From: Fasciolopsis buskii
Lineage: Eukaryota; Platyhelminthes; Trematoda; Plagiorchiida; Fasciolidae
DNA: 64,000 bases
Direction of reading: 5' to 3'
NCBI GenBank assembly: GCA_008360955.1
Contig: LUCM01007982.1
Span: forward strand, 5,268-69,267
The notes under the pieces were generated by a model. The model searched no databases, was not told the origin of the DNA, and was given only the letters and a program-made list of their open reading frames with translations. The translations under genes and the position numbers were made by a program. Below, piece by piece: positions 59,695 through 64,000 of this stretch (the stretch's first letter is position 1; every line of letters begins with the position of its first letter).

Positions 59695-60634
59695 AGCTTT
59701 GTGATAACATTTTGAAGCTTGAGTTTGATGGAAGGGGCATGTCCATAGCCGCTAGGGTCCATATGCTTAAAGACCTTGAACTAGAAAACGATGAACTGGC
59801 TGTGAGTTTTGATGTGGTCACTTTATACACGGGTGTACCCATTAAAGGCAGTCTGAACTAGTTACATTTATTGCTAATATCGGATACTTCCTTAGAATAA
59901 CGAACTGTACTAGCTCCATCAGAAATTATCTGAGGTATAGAACTTTGCCTCATTTTAACATACTTCACTTTCAAAAATCAGTTATACAAACAAACGGATG
60001 GTATGGCCATTGGATCATCCATATCCCCCATTGTAGCAAACCTTTTCCCACACTCGGTTGAATCAAAAGCCCTAATGACTTTTATTCACCCCCCACGTTT
60101 TTACGTGCGGTATTTCGATGGTACATTCGGAATCATTAATTCAGCACAAAAGGATAGTTTTCTTCAAGCTCCCAATAAACAATGAAGATCCATTAAGTGC
60201 ACAATGGAGTCAGAAGGGACCGATAGATTCATCAGCTTCCTAGATTGTCGCCTGAAAGTTGATGATTCACGAAAATTCAATATCGGCATTCACAGAAAAT
60301 CCACACATTCGGATCAGTATTTGGACCTCAATTCAGCTCATCCACAATCCGTGAAACGGACTTATTTACTCGCTAGCTAACATAGTTCAAAAGCTATGCA
60401 GTGATGATACCAAACGTAAAGAAGAACTAAGGCATTTAGTAGAGGGAGGCAACATAGATTATAAAACCACTAAAGTAATCAAACTTGATTTCTCACTAGA
60501 ATCTCACTTGAATCGTTAGAAGCGTGAAAAGATGATAAGTCGATTTAAGAATCACACGGCGATTCATCGGAGGATTTTCCTCGGTCAAACAAGGTTAACC
60601 TTCAGAAAAGGGATACAAGACCAGAAATTATTGG

Positions 60635-60902
60635 TTTTTCTTCTCAGTAGTGTTTTATATATGGATGGATGAACAGAATTTCCTTGGAAGCAGACGACTT
60701 TTTTGCGGTTATTGGCGCTCTTCTGGTATGAGGTTTTGGTGGGAAACTAAGACAGGAGCGCAATAGTATAGGGATGGTTAAACAAAACGTTACCGGGTAC
60801 GCATACCTGAAGATCGGCAATAACGTCAAAACCGGTCGTGTACTCCCGGAGAAATTTTGTTCATCCATCCATATATAGGAAACATACTGCTGAGAAGAAA
60901 AA
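60635..60902. mobile_element. 268-bp element with ~50-bp terminal inverted repeats (MITE-like)
   Basis: The left end (60635-60683) and right end (60850-60902) are inverted copies over about 50 bases, sharing TTCTTCTCAG and ATATATGGATGGATGAACA. The interior of about 166 bases has no coding frame of its own and contains a hammerhead-like motif. It sits inside PLE copy 2 directly before the point where the PLE match resumes. A minus-strand frame of 129 codons (60644-61033) spans it by chance. No clear target duplication was found. The alternative is a terminal repeat belonging to a PLE. Confidence 0.7.
60805..60850 (+). ncRNA. Hammerhead-like motif inside the 268-bp element
   Basis: CTGAAGA matches the first core box exactly. 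GGC and GTC can form a short stem II around AATAAC. CAAAAC is one change from GAAAC, and CCGGTC follows as a minimal stem III and cleavage-site-like GTC. Outside it, GGGTAC and GTACTCCC could form stem I with internal loops. With a G-to-A change in the second core box, activity would be doubtful in this copy. Confidence 0.4.
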
Positions 60903-61030
60903 TACTCCAACTTGGATTCAAAACCTGCACTGAACGTAAGCTTGCCGAGGCTCTGGCGGTAAGTACCCATTTCACGTGCATCAGTCGGAACGACGGGAAG
61001 AGATTTCGGAGATATGGACAGCCCTGTCAT

Positions 61031-61298
61031 CATTGCTGTGAGCCAGCCGCTCCTGGCCGTGTAAATCAGTGACGAATAAAGTCAACATCATGTGGTGAAG
61101 TTCAGCAAATCGTTGGAAGCCTGCCCGGTAGCGCAATGGCTAAGGCGTTCTACCCACAATCGTTCGTCCCGTATTCGCCTCCCAGTTCGGGTGCGGTGGA
61201 TATGCACCGCCGATGATTCCTAACTTGAGTGAAACAGCTGTACAGTGCTTCCGTGGTTTCTCGATGATGAGTTGAGCGATGATATCACGTGGTGGATT
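61031..61298 (+). repeat. Full-length tRNA-like SINE inserted in PLE
   Basis: GTCAT at 61026-61030 and again at 61299-61303 probably marks the target duplication, and PLE sequence resumes right behind it. The copy has about 92 bases of leader, then a tRNA-like head from 61123 (A box TAGCGCAATGG, B-box-like TATTCGCCTCCC). Next come the CAGTTCGGGTGC segment, GATTCCTAAC, a GCTGTACAGTGCTTCC stretch and a tail ending near GATATCACGTGG. It is the only copy in the window that seems complete at both ends and serves as reference for the others. Confidence 0.8.
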
Positions 61299-61499
61299 GT
61301 CATGAGAACAAACCTTCCAAGGGTCACCTTGCTAAGCGACCTCACCACCGCGGCGGAGCATGACGTAAATGACAAGTAACTCTTCACCTGTTGCTCAGTT
61401 CAAAGTACACACACGCACAGAAACACACCTCCACACACACGCAGACAACTCCACATCCGTTAGTTTGCGAATGTTCCCTGTTATTTGACTTTAAAGACT

Positions 61500-61556
61500 G
61501 CCTTGAGAAAGACCACCCACGGCAGTCGGGGGGTTGGTAGAATACATCTACCAACA
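61500..61556 (+). ncRNA. Hammerhead-like motif at PLE-A 3' end, copy 2
   Basis: Equivalent to 6266-6323. The stem at the end is perfect here: GTTGGTAGA (61533-61541) pairs with TCTACCAAC (61547-61555) around five bases. The GAAAC box seen in copy 1 is replaced by a G run, and CTTGAGAAAGACC stands in place of CTGANGA. Between the two copies one can see what each has lost; neither is intact. Confidence 0.3.
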
Positions 61557-61600
61557 ACGCTATGGTATTAGCATTAAATCTTTCACAATAGAGACAAATT

Positions 61601-64000
61601 TCTTTTATGACTCTCACAGCATTTTGTTCCCGCCATTAAGTGTGAACCACCATTTGATAGTTGGTGATTTGACCCAGTTACACGTTTTGGCCTGTCTGAA
61701 CTTGCTTGCTTCCCAAAAAAGTAAGCCCAATTTCAGACAGCACATTGATCAACCGACTTAATCATCCTTTCCCACACAAATCTTCCTTCTCGGTGTCTCA
61801 TTGTGAAACCAAACGTTTTGTCCCAAATTTCTTCTGTACATAGCTTTCTTCTGAAGGATTCATTTAGCACTGTTTTTTCATGGTTTGTCTTTTCCTTATC
61901 CGTTCATCTTATGTTGTTAGTCCCATTGCTTTAAAAGTCATCCTTGAATTATTCTCGCTTGGGGACAAGGATGCCTTTCTATAGGGAAACGTTAAATTAC
62001 CTCCACCTGAAATTCATACGAGAGACAAAGAATGGATGATCAAGGCTACTTATTGAAGCGAGGAGCAGAAGCCTTGGTGGATTGAGCTGTGGGCAACACA
62101 TCGGAAGCGGTGATAGCCAAAGTCGGTGGTAAGGTCTAAACATTCTGCATGGCCCCAAAGGCGGGCGCGCGAAGCCTTGCGTTGTCACTAACAACCTGAT
62201 TGGCTGTTTCGCCCACTTATCAGAACATGCTTCCCCTACGGATCCACGTTTACTGGAATCAACTAACACTAAAATCATATGGAATTCTGCGCAGCAAGGC
62301 AACAGCTGCAGCAGACTCGTGGGGGGGGAGGGCGTCCTCCTAAACTACTGTAGTACGAAGATTACCCCAAGTTCGAAGTAATGCTGGATATCGTGTACCC
62401 CAGCTGAATTGCAGAATAAACTCCAACTTTAAAGGTCATCCTACTTCAGAGGACGACAAGTCAGCAGGCATCACGGGACATTTTTTCAGAAGGCTGAGAA
62501 GGCTGTCTTTCCACATTCTCAGTTACACGTGTGAGCGCCAAAAGTCGCTGTCCACTTTGGTTGCAGACATAATGCATGCACATCAGAAGTAGTTGCCTCG
62601 CTTTTCGGCTAGGCAGCACATTTGAAAATGATCTGCATGATGTGATTTTTCCGAAAACCATTTGGCTTTTAACGCAACTCCCATATCTCAGTGGCTATTC
62701 AAATTAAAAACACTTTTATGCTCCCAACAACTGCTTGCGCGATTAGCTCACTATTTTAATGGAAGAACACAGATATGACACCTTCCTATCACTCCCCACG
62801 TAAGAACTGCCTTATATTCCATACCGATTTTATGCTTCCATTATGGACCCATATTGGTACATTAGCGACTTGGATTCTAGAGTACGCAGTTAGCACTGTC
62901 TGATAACGATTCTAGCAGATTTCGAAAGAATTTCCCAAATATTGAACTACTTTTTACACTTTAAATTATCAGACATTAGAGGAGACCTCCACTGGGTTTT
63001 GGATATTTAGCTTTGCTCCGGTGAACAGTGGAAATCGTCGTTACACATGCGTGAACTAAGACATTTTCAAACCACAAAACATCATCACATTCAAGCGTGT
63101 TTAGCATTGCTTCTTTCTATCTTCACCTATTGTTTTGCCGTTAGAAATCTTAGTCCACTAAGCAGAAGCTCGAAACTCCACTTTACGATCTGAGAATGGT
63201 TAGGACGTTTTATTCGAATTAAAGAACTGACTCTTACGTTTAGTAACAACCGCATCATATTTTGCATCAATTTTTACAACAAAACTCACCTACGCACACA
63301 TACACACACCACATAATAACGCACCCCGCTGTCATTCCCACCAAAGAACTAGTTCGAACTTTTGGTTTATCTACCTACCCAACGATTTGTATAAAACTTC
63401 GTTTATCCCTATTTGGTTAGCATGTTACCATCACGTGACGAAGCACTGACTAGATTACACTCCATTGTTGAAGCGTCCTCTCGTTTTCTTCAGATTGTCT
63501 TGTTCTCCTTTTAGTTTTCATAGTCATGTTCCACTTCATTTATTTGCTTTCGATGATTTTTGTGAGCATTTCGCCTCAGGAGGTGAACTTGCATGCTTAG
63601 AAATGTCATTCAAATAATAAGCCAAATACGAATGCATATTTGATGCTTAAATGAACAGAAATCAAAGGCGAATCAAGTGCGGTGCAATTTGCTATCCAAA
63701 AGATCACGGGGTCAGAGTGCAATGGTGTGCAGCTGTGAATACTATTTACATCCATTTGACGACTAAATGTGAATGATTACTTTTTCATCGGAGAGAAATA
63801 ATGAATAGCAGAAGGAACAGCGCGTTAGGGAGAAACGGTATGCATGAATTGCACTAACAGAACGGAGACGATAAATGCATGTGCTCGTGTGCACGATTTG
63901 TACCTCACAAGTTCTTGTCGAGCAGAGTTGCTTGTGTTAGGAATTTAACTGATATCTGTCCTGTCAGCATACATTAGCAAAACTGTGGTTTAATGGTCTA
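61601..64000. other. No gene recognised (right flank)
   Basis: AT-rich DNA; the block 61997-62420 is less AT-rich and has a 101-codon minus-strand frame with no recognisable motif, perhaps an old repeat. A G run (62321-62329) and short CA-rich stretches near 63290-63310 are present. Nothing else could be assigned. Confidence 0.45.

Larger units (their letters stand above)
59695..61600 (+). mobile_element. Penelope-like element, family A, second copy with nested insertions
   Basis: The RT part is better kept here than in copy 1. SFDVVTLYTGVPIKGSL (motif A region, about 59797-59850) is followed by NGMAIGSSISPIVANLF (59997-60050) and FYVRYFDGTFGII, where the YxDD box has become YFDG (60102-60140). 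KVDDSRKFNIGIHRKST and YLDLN follow (60255-60335). Stops occur at 60183 and 60378. From about 60437 the match to copy 1 is lost. It resumes at about 60903 (TACTCCAAC.TGGATTC, then CTGCAC.GAACGTAAG), so the GIY-YIG region is replaced or deleted. A 268-bp inverted-repeat element (60635-60902) and a SINE (61031-61298) sit inside. The 3' end from 61310 to 61600 matches copy 1. Confidence 0.85.

Noticed and set aside
1..64000. CRISPR arrays, operons, bacterial promoters
   Set aside because: No regularly spaced repeats and no bacterial gene organisation; the window is animal nuclear DNA.

Overview
The window looks like a gene-poor stretch of a large, repeat-laden invertebrate nuclear genome. My best guess is a flatworm, probably a digenean trematode. 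This rests on one clear animal gene with no bacterial-style gene packing, long AT-rich DNA without open frames, decayed Penelope-like, RTE-like and Gypsy-like retroelements, and many copies of a tRNA-like SINE. The species cannot be fixed from the sequence alone. One run of Ns at 16454-17241 marks a scaffold gap.

The only confidently intact protein gene is near the left end: a sphingomyelin synthase-related protein (SAMD8/SMSr type, a ceramide phosphoethanolamine synthase) at 2183-3493 (+). It has a SAM domain, about six membrane segments and both catalytic His-containing motifs. Its whole coding region lies in one exon directly behind a good splice acceptor.

Everything else recognisable is mobile-element debris. 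A Penelope-like element (PLE) family A has two copies, 5118-6352 (+) and 59695-61600 (+). The second is split by a 268-bp terminal-inverted-repeat element (60635-60902) and by a complete SINE (61031-61298). A different PLE family B lies at 41390-42830 (-). An RTE-like LINE runs 36190-38160 (-). A Gypsy-like pol remnant runs about 18860-19905 (+). A roughly 1.2-kb LINE-tail-like repeat is present as two inverted copies, 16152-17330 (+, interrupted by the N gap) and 28036-29245 (-). An unnamed repeat R1 lies at 4060-5117 and 39790-40370, and an unnamed repeat R2 at 16085-16151 and 34255-34320.

The most striking structure is the SINE. Besides single copies (1935-2068, 61031-61298) it occurs as head-to-head inverted pairs that seem to have inserted as one unit. 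31719-32124 is bounded by a 13-bp direct repeat. 4197-4665 is bounded by a 5-bp direct repeat inside R1, and the paralogous R1 copy at 39790-40370 shows the empty site. A third, decayed pair lies at 31435-31670. I also see hammerhead-ribozyme-like motifs in the 268-bp element, at the 3' ends of both PLE-A copies, and between two TA tracts at 45463-45620.

The remaining DNA, roughly three quarters of the window, holds no gene that I can recognise. Two weak exon candidates are listed at low confidence (52292-52572 minus; 57996-58277 plus).
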